Of a stretch of 64,000 nt of DNA, positions 25,948 to 34,161 are shown one piece after another (the stretch's first letter is position 1; the number at the start of each line of letters is the position of its first letter). The DNA lies in the NCBI GenBank assembly GCA_902806085.1, contig CADCVH010000063.1:1-64000 (forward strand). The letters run 5' to 3'. The stretch is from an uncultured Rubrobacteraceae bacterium (GTDB taxonomy: Bacteria; Actinomycetota; Rubrobacteria; Rubrobacterales; Rubrobacteraceae). The translations under genes and the position numbers were made by a program. The notes under the pieces are model-generated. The model saw only the letters and a program-made list of their open reading frames with translations, did not search any database and was not told where the DNA came from.

Positions 25948-27203
25948 TGGCGGACACAAACGTCAGGAGCAAGGTGCTTGACGGGGGCCTCAGGGTTTTC
26001 TCCGAGCCCCTGTCTGAGGCGACCAGCGTCTCCTTGGGCCTCTGGATCCGGGCGGGCTCGCGCGACGAGCGCGACGAGGTTGCGGGTATTACCCACCTCA
26101 TGGAGCACATGCTCTTCAAGGGCACCCCGGAGATGGACGCATTGGGCATCGCCCAGGCCTTCGAGGGCATAGGCGCCCAGGAGAACGCGGCGACCGGCGA
26201 GGAGTACACCGTGCTCTACGCCCGCTTCTTGCCAGAGCACTTAGAAAGGGCGCTCGACGTGATGGCCGGCATGGTCCTCCGGCCGACCTTCGCCGACCTC
26301 GAGAGGGAGCGCGAGGTGATAGTCGAGGAGATCAAGATGTACGAGGACAGGCCAGACCAGATGGCCGACGAGTACCTCTCAGGCCTGATCTTCCACGGCG
26401 ACCCGTTGGGCCGCCCGATCATCGGCTCCGCCGAGACGGTCCGCGGCGTGGACCACGACACCCTGAAGAACTTCCACCAGGACACCTACACCACCGCCAA
26501 CGTCTTCGTGGTCGGCGCCGGCAAGCTCGACCCTGACGAGCTCGAGTCGATGGTCGGGGAGAAGCTCGGCGGCCTGCCTTCGGGCGAGCCGTTCGGGCGC
26601 GACGCGCGCCCCGGCGAGCCGCAGAGCCGGGTCCACTACAAGTTCAAAGAGACCGAGCAGTACCACGTCTCCGTGGGCTCTTTGGGGATACCCGCGAGCA
26701 GCGAGGACCGCTTCGCGATGGCGGCGCTGAACAACGTCTTTGGCGGCGGCATGAGCAGCCGGCTCTTCCAGGAGGTCCGCGAGAAGCGGGGCCTGGCCTA
26801 CGCCGTCTACTCGTACCACCAGGCCTACTCCGACGCCGGCGCCATAAAGACCTACGTCGGATCGACGACCGGCAACGTCGAGGAGGCCGTGGACGTCATA
26901 GTCCGCGAGATGGGCAAGATGCGCACGGAGCCCGTGGACGCCGAGGAGCTCGAGCGTACCAAGCAGCAGCTGAAGAGCTCGACCCTCCTCGCCCTGGAGA
27001 GCACCGCCGCCAGGATGAACCGCGTCGGACGAAGCGTCATCCTGGACACCGAGTTGCTCTCCCCCGAGGAGATAGCCGCGCGCATAGAGGCCGTCACGGC
27101 GGAAGACGTCATGCGACTGGCAAACGAACACCTGGACACCAAAAAAATGTACCTCTCAGCCGTCGGCCCGAAAGAGCTCGACCTGGGGAGGTACCTGGGA
27201 TAG
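25947..27203 (+). CDS. M16 family zinc metallopeptidase
   Basis: This 418-residue pitrilysin-type peptidase has the inverted zinc motif HLMEHMLFKGT (H-x-x-E-H) near residue 50 and the downstream glutamate in the EREVIVEEIKMYEDRPDQM region. The C-terminal inactive-like domain carries FGGGMSSRLFQEVREKRGLAY. It belongs to the processing-peptidase-like family that follows pnp in many Gram-positive bacteria. Translation starts at GTG 25947, sharing one base with the pnp stop. The natural substrate is unknown. It is probably cytosolic because there is no signal peptide. Confidence 0.9.
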   Translation: MADTNVRSKVLDGGLRVFSEPLSEATSVSLGLWIRAGSRDERDEVAGITHLMEHMLFKGTPEMDALGIAQAFEGIGAQENAATGEEYTVLYARFLPEHLERALDVMAGMVLRPTFADLEREREVIVEEIKMYEDRPDQMADEYLSGLIFHGDPLGRPIIGSAETVRGVDHDTLKNFHQDTYTTANVFVVGAGKLDPDELESMVGEKLGGLPSGEPFGRDARPGEPQSRVHYKFKETEQYHVSVGSLGIPASSEDRFAMAALNNVFGGGMSSRLFQEVREKRGLAYAVYSYHQAYSDAGAIKTYVGSTTGNVEEAVDVIVREMGKMRTEPVDAEELERTKQQLKSSTLLALESTAARMNRVGRSVILDTELLSPEEIAARIEAVTAEDVMRLANEHLDTKKMYLSAVGPKELDLGRYLG

Positions 27204-27293
27204 GTTTTGAGGTTCTAGGTTTTGACGTTTTGAGGCCGAGGGGATCGGGGCTTTCCCCATCCCTTACACCTCGAGCCTCAAGCCTCAAAACCT
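27202..27293. repeat. Complex inverted repeat between M16 peptidase and RNase J genes
   Basis: AGGTTTTGAGG (27202–27212) is the perfect complement of CCTCAAAACCT (27283–27293). Between them GTTTTGA recurs at 27219 and again at 27227, and GGGGATCGGGG faces CCCCATCCC. The RNA would fold into a long branched hairpin just after the peptidase stop and before the RNase J Shine-Dalgarno. It could terminate transcription or act as a processing site for RNase J itself. Confidence 0.55.
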
Positions 27294-27314
27294 CCACAGA
27301 GGAGGTAATTCAAG

Positions 27315-28979
27315 CTGATAGATAAAAGTACCTTGCAGGTCGTGCCCCTAGGAGGATTGGGCGAGATCGGCAAGAATATGACGGCCGTGCGCCAGTCGAG
27401 CGGCATCATCCTCATCGACGCCGGGATGTCTTTCCCGGACGAGGAGATGCCCGGCATCGACCTGGTGCTCCCCGACTTCACGTTCCTGCGCGAGCACGCC
27501 GACGAGCTCAAAGGCATCGTGCTCACGCACGGCCACGAGGACCACGTAGGCGCCCTGCCCTACCTGCTGCGCGAGTTCAACGTGCCCGTGTACGCGACCA
27601 AGCTCACGCTCGGGCTCGTGCGGAGCAAGCTGCAGGAGTTCGGGATAAAGAAGGGGGACCTGCGCGAGATCAAGGCGGGGGACACCCAGAACCTGGGCGG
27701 CTTCGGCCTCGAGTTCATAAACGTCAACCACTCCATACCCGACGCGGTGGCCATAGCCATCCGCACCAACGCGGGCCTGATCCTGTTCTCCGGCGACTAC
27801 AAGGTGGATCTGACGCCCATCGAGGGCGACCCGATGGATCTCGGGCGCCTCGCGGAGCTCGGCAACGCCGGCGTGCTCGCCTACTTCGGCGACTCCACGA
27901 ACTCCGAGCGGCCGGGCTACGTGCCCAGCGAGAAGACGGTGCAGAAGACCCTCGAAGAGGTGTTCGAGAGGGCGACCGGCAGGATCATCGTCGCCTCCTT
28001 CGCCTCCCACATCCACCGCGTCAGCCAGGTGGTCGAGGCGGCCAAAAAGCACAACCGCCTCGTCGGCGTGGCCGGGCGCTCGATGGTCCGCAACGTCCAG
28101 ATCGCGCGCGAGCTCGGCTACCTCGACCTCCCGGACGAGATGTTCGTCGAGCAGCAGCGGGACTTCGGCAGGATCCCCGACTCCGACATCGTCGTCATGA
28201 TGACCGGGTCCCAGGGCGAGCCCCTCGCGGCCCTCAGCCGGGTCGCCGCCGGCACCCACCGGAGCATCGAGGTCGGCCCGGGCGACACGGTCGTCGTGGC
28301 CGCCCACCCCATACCGGGCAACGAGCGGGGCGTCTCGCGCACCATAAACGGCCTCATGAAGAAGGGCGCCGACGTCCACTACAGCCCCCTCCAGAACGTC
28401 CACGTCTCGGGTCACGGGGCCCAGGAGGAGCAGAAGCTCGTCTTGGCACTCCTCAAGCCCAAGTTCCTCGTGCCCGTCCACGGCGAGTTCAGGATGCTCA
28501 AGCACCACGCCAACACGGCCATGAGCATGGGTATCCCCGAGGAGAACATCTTTATCCTCGAGAACGGCAACCGCCTGGAGTTCAAGAACGGCAAGGCCCG
28601 CAGGGCCGACAACGTCGCCGCCGGCATGTTCCTCGTGGACGCCGGCGCCATAGCCGACGGCTCCTCTAGCGTGATGCGCGAGCGCCAGCAGCTCTCCGAG
28701 GACGGCATGTTCATCGTCGTCGCCCGCGTGAGCGCCCAGAACGGCCAGCTCCTGGGCCCCCCGGACGTCATCTCGCGCGGTTTCGTGAACCCTCAAGGGG
28801 CGAACGGCCTCACGGAGCAGTCCATAGATACCGTCCAGCGCACCCTGGAACGGACCGCCAGCCGCCAGGTCACCGACCGCGGGGAACTCAAGAACGCCGT
28901 CCGTAAGGACCTCTCGGGCTTTATCTCCCAGAAGACGGGCAAGCGCCCCATCATCCTCCCGCTAATAGTAGAGGTCTAG
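27315..28979 (+). CDS. rnj: Ribonuclease J
   Basis: This 554-residue metallo-beta-lactamase/beta-CASP nuclease combines endonuclease and 5'-3' exonuclease activity on mRNA and rRNA. The zinc motif is LTHGHEDHVGALPYL (near residue 70), with FSGDYKVDLTP and FGDSTNSERPG further on, and the beta-CASP region SFASHIHRVSQVV. I place the start at CTG 27315 because AGAGGAGG (27298–27305) lies 9 bases before it. The first in-frame standard start, TTG 27333, would be 27 bases from that Shine-Dalgarno. The C-terminal dimerisation domain is complete. Confidence 0.93.
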   Translation: MIDKSTLQVVPLGGLGEIGKNMTAVRQSSGIILIDAGMSFPDEEMPGIDLVLPDFTFLREHADELKGIVLTHGHEDHVGALPYLLREFNVPVYATKLTLGLVRSKLQEFGIKKGDLREIKAGDTQNLGGFGLEFINVNHSIPDAVAIAIRTNAGLILFSGDYKVDLTPIEGDPMDLGRLAELGNAGVLAYFGDSTNSERPGYVPSEKTVQKTLEEVFERATGRIIVASFASHIHRVSQVVEAAKKHNRLVGVAGRSMVRNVQIARELGYLDLPDEMFVEQQRDFGRIPDSDIVVMMTGSQGEPLAALSRVAAGTHRSIEVGPGDTVVVAAHPIPGNERGVSRTINGLMKKGADVHYSPLQNVHVSGHGAQEEQKLVLALLKPKFLVPVHGEFRMLKHHANTAMSMGIPEENIFILENGNRLEFKNGKARRADNVAAGMFLVDAGAIADGSSSVMRERQQLSEDGMFIVVARVSAQNGQLLGPPDVISRGFVNPQGANGLTEQSIDTVQRTLERTASRQVTDRGELKNAVRKDLSGFISQKTGKRPIILPLIVEV

Positions 28980-29044
28980 CCCTAGACCTCTACTAGATGG
29001 TGCGGTAGAGGTCTGGCCCGCGGGTATAGGCTAGACTTCTACCG
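28966..29044. repeat. Two tandem inverted repeats built from one TAGAGGTCT unit
   Basis: TAGTAGAGGTCTAG (28966–28979) faces its complement at 28982–28995, and CGGTAGAGGTCT (29003–29014) faces AGACTTCTACCG (29033–29044) with one mismatch. The 9-base unit TAGAGGTCT therefore occurs four times in alternating orientation in 80 bases. The left arm contains the rnj stop codon and the right end reaches the ftsK start codon. It may be a terminator, an RNase site or a protein-binding array. Confidence 0.6.
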
Positions 29045-31359
29045 TGGCTACGCACAGGAGCGCCCCGAAAAAGACCGCAAAGAAGGCCACCCCGAACAAG
29101 GCCCGCGCCAGGGGGACCCGCAAGAAGGCCCCGCCGTCGCTGATGGAGGGCCTGCGCGGGGCCGTGAGTCGCGAGGCCGTGGGCGTCGCCCTCCTCGCCC
29201 TCGGGCTGTTCTTTACGGCCGCGTTCTTTACCGGGCGCGGCGCCTTCCTCGGTGAGGCGGGCCTGTTCGTGGCGCGCAACCTTCTCGGGGACGCCGGCCT
29301 GGCGCTGGCGCCCCTCGCGGCGGTCGGCGGGTTGCTCCTGTTGTTGGACCGCCTGCCCGGGCGCGTCGTGGTCGGGGCCGGTCTACTTCTGGCCGGCGTG
29401 GCGACGACGCTCGCCGCGGCGATGCCCCGGCGCATGCTGTTCTCCGGCGAGGCGTACCCGGAGGCCGGCGGCGCGGTCGGGAGCGCCGTCTACTACGCCG
29501 TGGACTTTGTCGGCGGCGCCATCGGGGTCGTGCTTGCCCTGGCGTTGCTCTACGCCGTCGGGCTCTCGCTGTTGACCGGCGTCGGCTTCGGCGTCGCGCT
29601 GTCTTCCCTGCGCGACGGCGTCGCGTCCCTCGCCGGGTCCCTCGCCGGGTCCCTCGCCGGGCGGGCCCGGGGCCTTCTGGAGGGCTTGCGGGCCGGGCGG
29701 GAGGCGAAGGCCGCCAAACACAAACCCCGCGCGAAGCCGGAGCGTCCGGCGGGGCAACCGGGGGCTGGGGCGTGGGATCTGCACGAAGAATCGCCCCCCG
29801 AGCCGGTCGCCCCGCCGCCGGAAGAGGACGCGCCGACGCGGGAGTTCGAGGTCGTGCTGCCGGCGAGCTCCGAGGGGCTTCCGCTTGAGGAGGGCCGGCC
29901 CGTGGAGCCCGGCGAGTACACGCCGCCGTCCTTCGGGCTTCTTGAGGTCGGGCACGGGGTCCCCGAGCACGACGCGGAGGGCACGAGCGAGCGGCTCACC
30001 CGGGCGCTGGCGGACCTCGGGGTCGAGGCGCGGGTCATAAGGGCGGTCGTGGGGCCGCGGGTCACGCGCTACGAGCTCAGGCTCGGGAGCGGGGTGAAGG
30101 TCGGCAAGGTCAGGAACCTGCAGCAGGACATAGCCTACGCCCTGGCCGCCACCGAGGTCAGGATCCTCGCCCCCATCCCCGGCAAGAGCGCCGTCGGGGT
30201 CGAGGTGCCGAACACGAGGCCCGCCAAGGTCACCTTGGGCGACGTCTTCCGGGAGTACCCGGAGGCCAACGACTGGACCCTGCCGGTGGCGCTCGGCAAG
30301 GACATCTCCGGGCGGGCCGTGTTCTGCGACCTCGCGGAGATGCCGCACCTGCTCGTGGCCGGCACGACCGGCAGCGGGAAGAGCGTCATGCTCAACGGGT
30401 TGCTCACGTCTCTGCTGCTCACCACAGACCCCAGGCAGGTCAAAATGGTCCTCATAGACCCCAAGAGGGTGGAGCTCTCGCCCTTCGGCCGGGTGCCGCA
30501 CCTCATAACCCCCGTCGTCACCGACGTCAAAAAGGCGGCGAACGCGCTGCAGTGGGCCGTCGCCGAGATGGAGCGGCGCTACGAGGTTTTGGAGAGGATG
30601 GGCTCCAGGTCGCTCGAGGGCTACAACATCAGGGCCGATACCCAGATGCCCTACGTCGTGATAGTCATAGACGAGCTCGCGGACCTCATGATGCAGGCCG
30701 GGGCGAAGGTGGAGGATTCGATAGTGAGGCTCGCGCAGAAGGCCAGGGCCGTGGGCATACACCTCGTGGTGGCGACCCAGAGGCCCAGCGTTGACGTCAT
30801 CACCGGCATGATCAAGGCGAACATCCCGAGCCGCATCGCCTTCGCCGTCTCCAGCCAGGTGGACTCCCGGGTGATCCTGGACGGGGGCGGTGCCGAGTTC
30901 CTGCTCGGCATGGGCGACATGCTCTTCAAGCCGGTATCTGCCTTGAGGAGCTCCCGCGTGCAGGGCGCCTTTATCTCCGAGAACGAGGTCGAGCGGGTCG
31001 TTAGCGCCACCGAGGACGCCGCGTCCGGGCGGGCGGAGCCCCACTTCGTTGAGGAGGTAACCCAGCAGCCCAAGGGCGACAAAGAGGAGACCGGAGAGCC
31101 CGAGGACGACCTTTTGCCCGAGGCGGCGAGCTTTGTGGTGTCGACCCAGCAGGCCTCCGTGAGCGCTGTGCAGCGGCGTTTCAGGGTCGGGTACTCCAGG
31201 GCCGGCAGGATCATCGACGCGCTGGAGCGCAAGGGGATCGTCGGCCCGTACGAGGGCTCCAAGAGCCGCGCCGTCGTCGCGAGCACGCTCGACCTCGAGT
31301 CCATGTTCGACGGCGGCGAGGGCGTGGAATCGGGCGGAGAAAACCCCGAGGGTTGGTAG
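29044..31359 (+). CDS. ftsK: DNA translocase FtsK/SpoIIIE
   Basis: This 771-residue septal DNA pump clears the chromosome during division. Residues about 45–190 contain four hydrophobic membrane segments. A Pro/Glu-rich linker follows, with three perfect 12-base repeats at 29625–29660 (GSLA units) near its start. The motor begins around residue 300 and has Walker A GTTGSGKS near 440, Walker B YVVIVIDELADLMM, and LVVATQRPSVDVITG. The C-terminal gamma domain (SVSAVQRRFRVGYSRAGRII) recognises polar KOPS-like sequences. It starts at GTG 29044. Confidence 0.94.
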   Translation: MATHRSAPKKTAKKATPNKARARGTRKKAPPSLMEGLRGAVSREAVGVALLALGLFFTAAFFTGRGAFLGEAGLFVARNLLGDAGLALAPLAAVGGLLLLLDRLPGRVVVGAGLLLAGVATTLAAAMPRRMLFSGEAYPEAGGAVGSAVYYAVDFVGGAIGVVLALALLYAVGLSLLTGVGFGVALSSLRDGVASLAGSLAGSLAGRARGLLEGLRAGREAKAAKHKPRAKPERPAGQPGAGAWDLHEESPPEPVAPPPEEDAPTREFEVVLPASSEGLPLEEGRPVEPGEYTPPSFGLLEVGHGVPEHDAEGTSERLTRALADLGVEARVIRAVVGPRVTRYELRLGSGVKVGKVRNLQQDIAYALAATEVRILAPIPGKSAVGVEVPNTRPAKVTLGDVFREYPEANDWTLPVALGKDISGRAVFCDLAEMPHLLVAGTTGSGKSVMLNGLLTSLLLTTDPRQVKMVLIDPKRVELSPFGRVPHLITPVVTDVKKAANALQWAVAEMERRYEVLERMGSRSLEGYNIRADTQMPYVVIVIDELADLMMQAGAKVEDSIVRLAQKARAVGIHLVVATQRPSVDVITGMIKANIPSRIAFAVSSQVDSRVILDGGGAEFLLGMGDMLFKPVSALRSSRVQGAFISENEVERVVSATEDAASGRAEPHFVEEVTQQPKGDKEETGEPEDDLLPEAASFVVSTQQASVSAVQRRFRVGYSRAGRIIDALERKGIVGPYEGSKSRAVVASTLDLESMFDGGEGVESGGENPEGW
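29625..29660 (+). repeat. Three perfect 12-base repeats inside ftsK
   Basis: The unit GTCCCTCGCCGG occurs three times in tandem and encodes GSLA repeats after the last membrane segment. Copy number changes would keep the frame. Confidence 0.85.
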
Positions 31360-31384
31360 CTTTTATGGTAGGGTTCTAGGCTGC

Positions 31385-32227
31385 ATGGACGAAGGCCACA
31401 ACACCCCCCACGCGCCGAACGGCGATGGCAAGATCGGGCGCGTCCTGGAACAGGCTAGAAAGGACAGGGGCCTCTCCCTCGAAGAGGCCGAGCGGGCCAC
31501 CAAGATCCGCAAGCGCTACCTCGTGGGCCTTGAGAGGGACGACTACACGGTCCTCCCCGACGCGGTCTACGCCGGGGGCTTCCTAAAGACCTACACCAAC
31601 TTTCTCGGCCTCGGCGGCGCGGAGCTCTCCCGGGACCTCAGGGCCCGCAGAAAGCCCCGCCGGGAGCCCCGCCGGGAGCGGGGCTTGAGCTACGCGCCGC
31701 CGACAAAAAGCGGGTTCGAGCGCCCGATCATCAACCCGGGCGGCGTCTCCGGGGCCGAGAAGCGCAAGATCCCACGCTCTACGGTCTTGGCCTTCGCGGT
31801 GGCCGCCCTCGTGATATCCGCCCTCGTCGGGGCCCTGTACTACGTCGGCCTCAACGCCAGGGCCTCCGCGGGGGACGGGGCCCCGGCAAAGATCTCCGCC
31901 GACGGGGAAGACCGGGGATCTACCGGCGGGGAGGCCGGGTCCGCCGGGGAGCCCGTCTCAAACGGGGGGTCGCTGGATACGCTCAGGGTCGGGGTCAGGG
32001 TCGAGGGGTCTCCGGCCTGGATCCGGGTCCGATCGGACTCCGAGACGGTCTTTGAGCGGGTCGCGGAGCCCGGCTACTCCCGGACCTTCGAGGCGCGGCG
32101 GGTGGTCGGCATCAGGGCCGGCGACGCCGGCGCCGTCTCCGTGGAGGTCAACGGCCAAGAGGTCGGGCCGCTCGGCGAGCCCGGGCAGGTCCGCGACAGG
32201 AGCTACACCCTGAAGTCCGCCGGTTGA
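31385..32227 (+). CDS. RodZ-like membrane protein with N-terminal helix-turn-helix
   Basis: This 280-residue protein has a cytoplasmic Xre-type HTH (LEQARKDRGLSLEEAERATK, then IRKRYLVGLERDDY and AVYAGGFLKTYTNFLGL), which is the RodZ pattern. It also has one transmembrane helix near residues 138–160, a flexible Gly/Ser/Glu-rich linker and a C-terminal DUF4115-like beta domain (SPAWIRVRSDSETVFERVAE). RodZ links MreB to the envelope and shapes the cell. No mreB is in this window, so the partner here is uncertain. The ATG at 31385 lies 25 bases after ftsK. Confidence 0.82.
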   Translation: MDEGHNTPHAPNGDGKIGRVLEQARKDRGLSLEEAERATKIRKRYLVGLERDDYTVLPDAVYAGGFLKTYTNFLGLGGAELSRDLRARRKPRREPRRERGLSYAPPTKSGFERPIINPGGVSGAEKRKIPRSTVLAFAVAALVISALVGALYYVGLNARASAGDGAPAKISADGEDRGSTGGEAGSAGEPVSNGGSLDTLRVGVRVEGSPAWIRVRSDSETVFERVAEPGYSRTFEARRVVGIRAGDAGAVSVEVNGQEVGPLGEPGQVRDRSYTLKSAG

Positions 32228-32250
32228 GGGGCGGCGCGCTAGAGGTTTCT

Positions 32251-32271
32251 CGGGGGAGCACTGTCCCCCCG
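32251..32271 (+). terminator. GC-rich hairpin after the RodZ-like gene
   Basis: CGGGGGA (32251–32257) pairs with TCCCCCCG (32264–32271) with one bulge. No T run follows, so termination would be weak or factor-assisted. It separates the RodZ-like gene from the recA promoter. Confidence 0.45.
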
Positions 32272-32287
32272 TCCGCCGGAAACGCTC

Positions 32288-32316
32288 TTGGGAGGCCCCC
32301 CGCCCTGAAGTATAAT
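32288..32316 (+). promoter_or_regulatory. recA promoter
   Basis: TTGGGA (32288–32293) and a perfect TATAAT (32311–32316) are 17 bases apart, the best sigma-70-type promoter in the window. I looked for an actinobacterial SOS box (GAAC-N4-GTTC) between 32228 and 32377 and found none. Confidence 0.75.
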
Positions 32317-32377
32317 TCCCTGCGAGGAATGCCGATCACCCAAAAGAAATCGACGCACGCGTTTCGTGGAGGATGCA

Positions 32378-33472
32378 TTGGATAAGAGCAAGGCAATAGA
32401 CGCCGCGGTCTCCCAGATAGAGCGGCAGTTCGGCAAGGGCTCCATCATGAGGATGGGCGACGACGAGAGGCCCAAGGTCCCGGCCATCCCGACGGGGGCG
32501 CTCGCGCTCGACCTGGCGCTCGGCGTGGGCGGCGTGCCCCGGGGCAGGATCATCGAGATCTTCGGCCCCGAATCGAGCGGAAAGACGACCCTCGCCCTGC
32601 ACATCATCGCCGAGGCCCAGAAGAAGGGCGGCCTGGCCGCCTTCGTGGACGCCGAGCACGCCATCGACCCGGACTACGCCCAGGCCATCGGCGTGGACCT
32701 CGAGGACCTCTACTTCTCCCAGCCGGACAACGGGGAGCAGGCCCTTGAGATAGCAGACACCCTCATCCGCTCGGGCGCCCTGGACGTCGTCGTCATCGAC
32801 TCCGTGGCCGCCCTGGTGCCCCGCGCCGAGATAGAGGGCGAGATGGGCGACTCCCACGTCGGCCTGCAGGCCCGGCTCATGAGCCAGGCCCTCAGGAAGC
32901 TGTCCGGCTCCCTGAACCGCTCCGGGACCACCGCCATCTTCATCAACCAGCTAAGGGAGAAGATCGGGGTAATGTTCGGCTCCCCCGAGACGACCCCCGG
33001 CGGCCGGGCCCTGAAGTTCTACTCGAGCGTCAGGCTCGACATCCGGCGCATCGGCGCGCTCAAGGCCGGCAACGACACCGTGGGCAACCAGACGCGGGTA
33101 AAGGTCGTCAAGAACAAGGTGGCGCCGCCGTTCAAGGTCGTGGAGTTCGACGTGATGTACGGCGAGGGCATCTCTAGGGAGGGGAGCCTGCTGGACATCG
33201 GCATCGAGAACGGGGTGGTCCAGAAGTCGGGCGCCTGGTTCGCCTACGGCGACGAGCGCCTCGGCCAGGGCCGCGAGAACTCCAAGACCTTCCTGAAGCA
33301 GAACGAGGGGGTGCGCAACCGCATCCTCGCCGACATCTACGAGAAGCTCGGCTTCGACAACCCGGGCGCCGAGGGCACCGCTGCCGACGGGACCGAGAAC
33401 GGGGCCAACGGCGCCGTTGATGGGGACCTCGTCGCCGAGGCCCCGGCGGTTCGGCCGCTCTCTAGGGGGTAG
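32378..33472 (+). CDS. recA: Recombinase RecA
   Basis: This 364-residue ATPase forms the strand-exchange filament and triggers the SOS response. The N terminus [20 protein letters not shown], Walker A GPESSGKT (near 63–70), the [15 protein letters not shown] Walker B region, and the DNA-binding loop [19 protein letters not shown] all match the family. I choose TTG 32378 because GGAGG (32368–32372) lies 5 bases before it. A GTG at 32366 adds four residues but overlaps that site. recX follows after 6 bases, as in most actinobacteria. Confidence 0.97.
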   Translation: MDKSKAIDAAVSQIERQFGKGSIMRMGDDERPKVPAIPTGALALDLALGVGGVPRGRIIEIFGPESSGKTTLALHIIAEAQKKGGLAAFVDAEHAIDPDYAQAIGVDLEDLYFSQPDNGEQALEIADTLIRSGALDVVVIDSVAALVPRAEIEGEMGDSHVGLQARLMSQALRKLSGSLNRSGTTAIFINQLREKIGVMFGSPETTPGGRALKFYSSVRLDIRRIGALKAGNDTVGNQTRVKVVKNKVAPPFKVVEFDVMYGEGISREGSLLDIGIENGVVQKSGAWFAYGDERLGQGRENSKTFLKQNEGVRNRILADIYEKLGFDNPGAEGTAADGTENGANGAVDGDLVAEAPAVRPLSRG

Positions 33473-33478
33473 CCCGGT

Positions 33479-34093
33479 TTGCCCGAGATCACGGGCGTAA
33501 AGGAGCGGCGGGGGAGGTCCAGGATCTCCGTGGACGGGGAGTTCTGGGCCGAGCTCGACGCCTCGGTCGCCGTAGAGCGCGGCCTCCGCGAGGGGGCCGC
33601 GCTCTCGCGCGAGGAGCTGGGCGAGGCGCGGGTGGCGGGGGAGAGGCCGCTCGCCATGGGCCGCGCGCTGAACCTGCTCGGCTACCGGGCGCGTTCGGAG
33701 GGCGAGGTGAGGGAGCGGCTCGGGCGTTACGGGTACGCGCCCGAGACCGCCGAGATCGTCGTGTCGCGCCTCCTCGAGCTCGGGTACCTAGACGACGAGG
33801 AGTTCGCCCGGCAAAAGGCGCGGGAGAAGGCGCGGCGGTACGGGCCGCGGCGGGTGTCGGCCGATCTGTTGAGGAGCGGGGTCGGGCGCGAGGTGGCCGC
33901 AGGCGCCGTCGAGGAGGAGTTCGCGGGCCGCTCTGAGATCGAGGACGCTAGAAGCGCCGCGGCGCGGCGGTATAATGGGGAGGGATCCGAGGCCGAGGCG
34001 CGCAGGGTCTACGGTTTTCTGGCGCGTCGCGGTTACTCGGCGGAGGTCTGCGCCGAGGTCGCCGGGGGTTATCGGGGGCCGGCGCGGTCCTAG
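33479..34093 (+). CDS. recX: Regulatory protein RecX
   Basis: This 204-residue helical-repeat protein binds and modulates RecA filaments. Characteristic RecX segments are ALNLLGYRARSEGEVRERLG, SRLLELGYLDDEEFARQKAR and RYGPRRVSADLLRSGVG. The N-terminal beta-rich part (RSRISVDGEFWAELDASVAV) is the extended form seen in other Gram-positive RecX proteins. It starts at TTG 33479 and is surely cotranscribed with recA. A TATAAT at 33972 inside the gene could be an internal promoter for rny. Confidence 0.88.
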   Translation: MPEITGVKERRGRSRISVDGEFWAELDASVAVERGLREGAALSREELGEARVAGERPLAMGRALNLLGYRARSEGEVRERLGRYGYAPETAEIVVSRLLELGYLDDEEFARQKAREKARRYGPRRVSADLLRSGVGREVAAGAVEEEFAGRSEIEDARSAAARRYNGEGSEAEARRVYGFLARRGYSAEVCAEVAGGYRGPARS

Positions 34094-34161
34094 GAGAAGG
34101 ACTGTCAGGCTAACTCGACGCCGGGCCGCCCGTTTTCGGGGCCCGTTGAAGGAGACAACCC

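Noticed and set aside
32228-32377. SOS box upstream of recA
   Set aside because: No GAAC-N4-GTTC or similar palindrome is present.
33966-33977. TATAAT in recX as another skew-switch site
   Set aside because: The + strand is G-rich on both sides, so there is no switch; at most it is an internal promoter.
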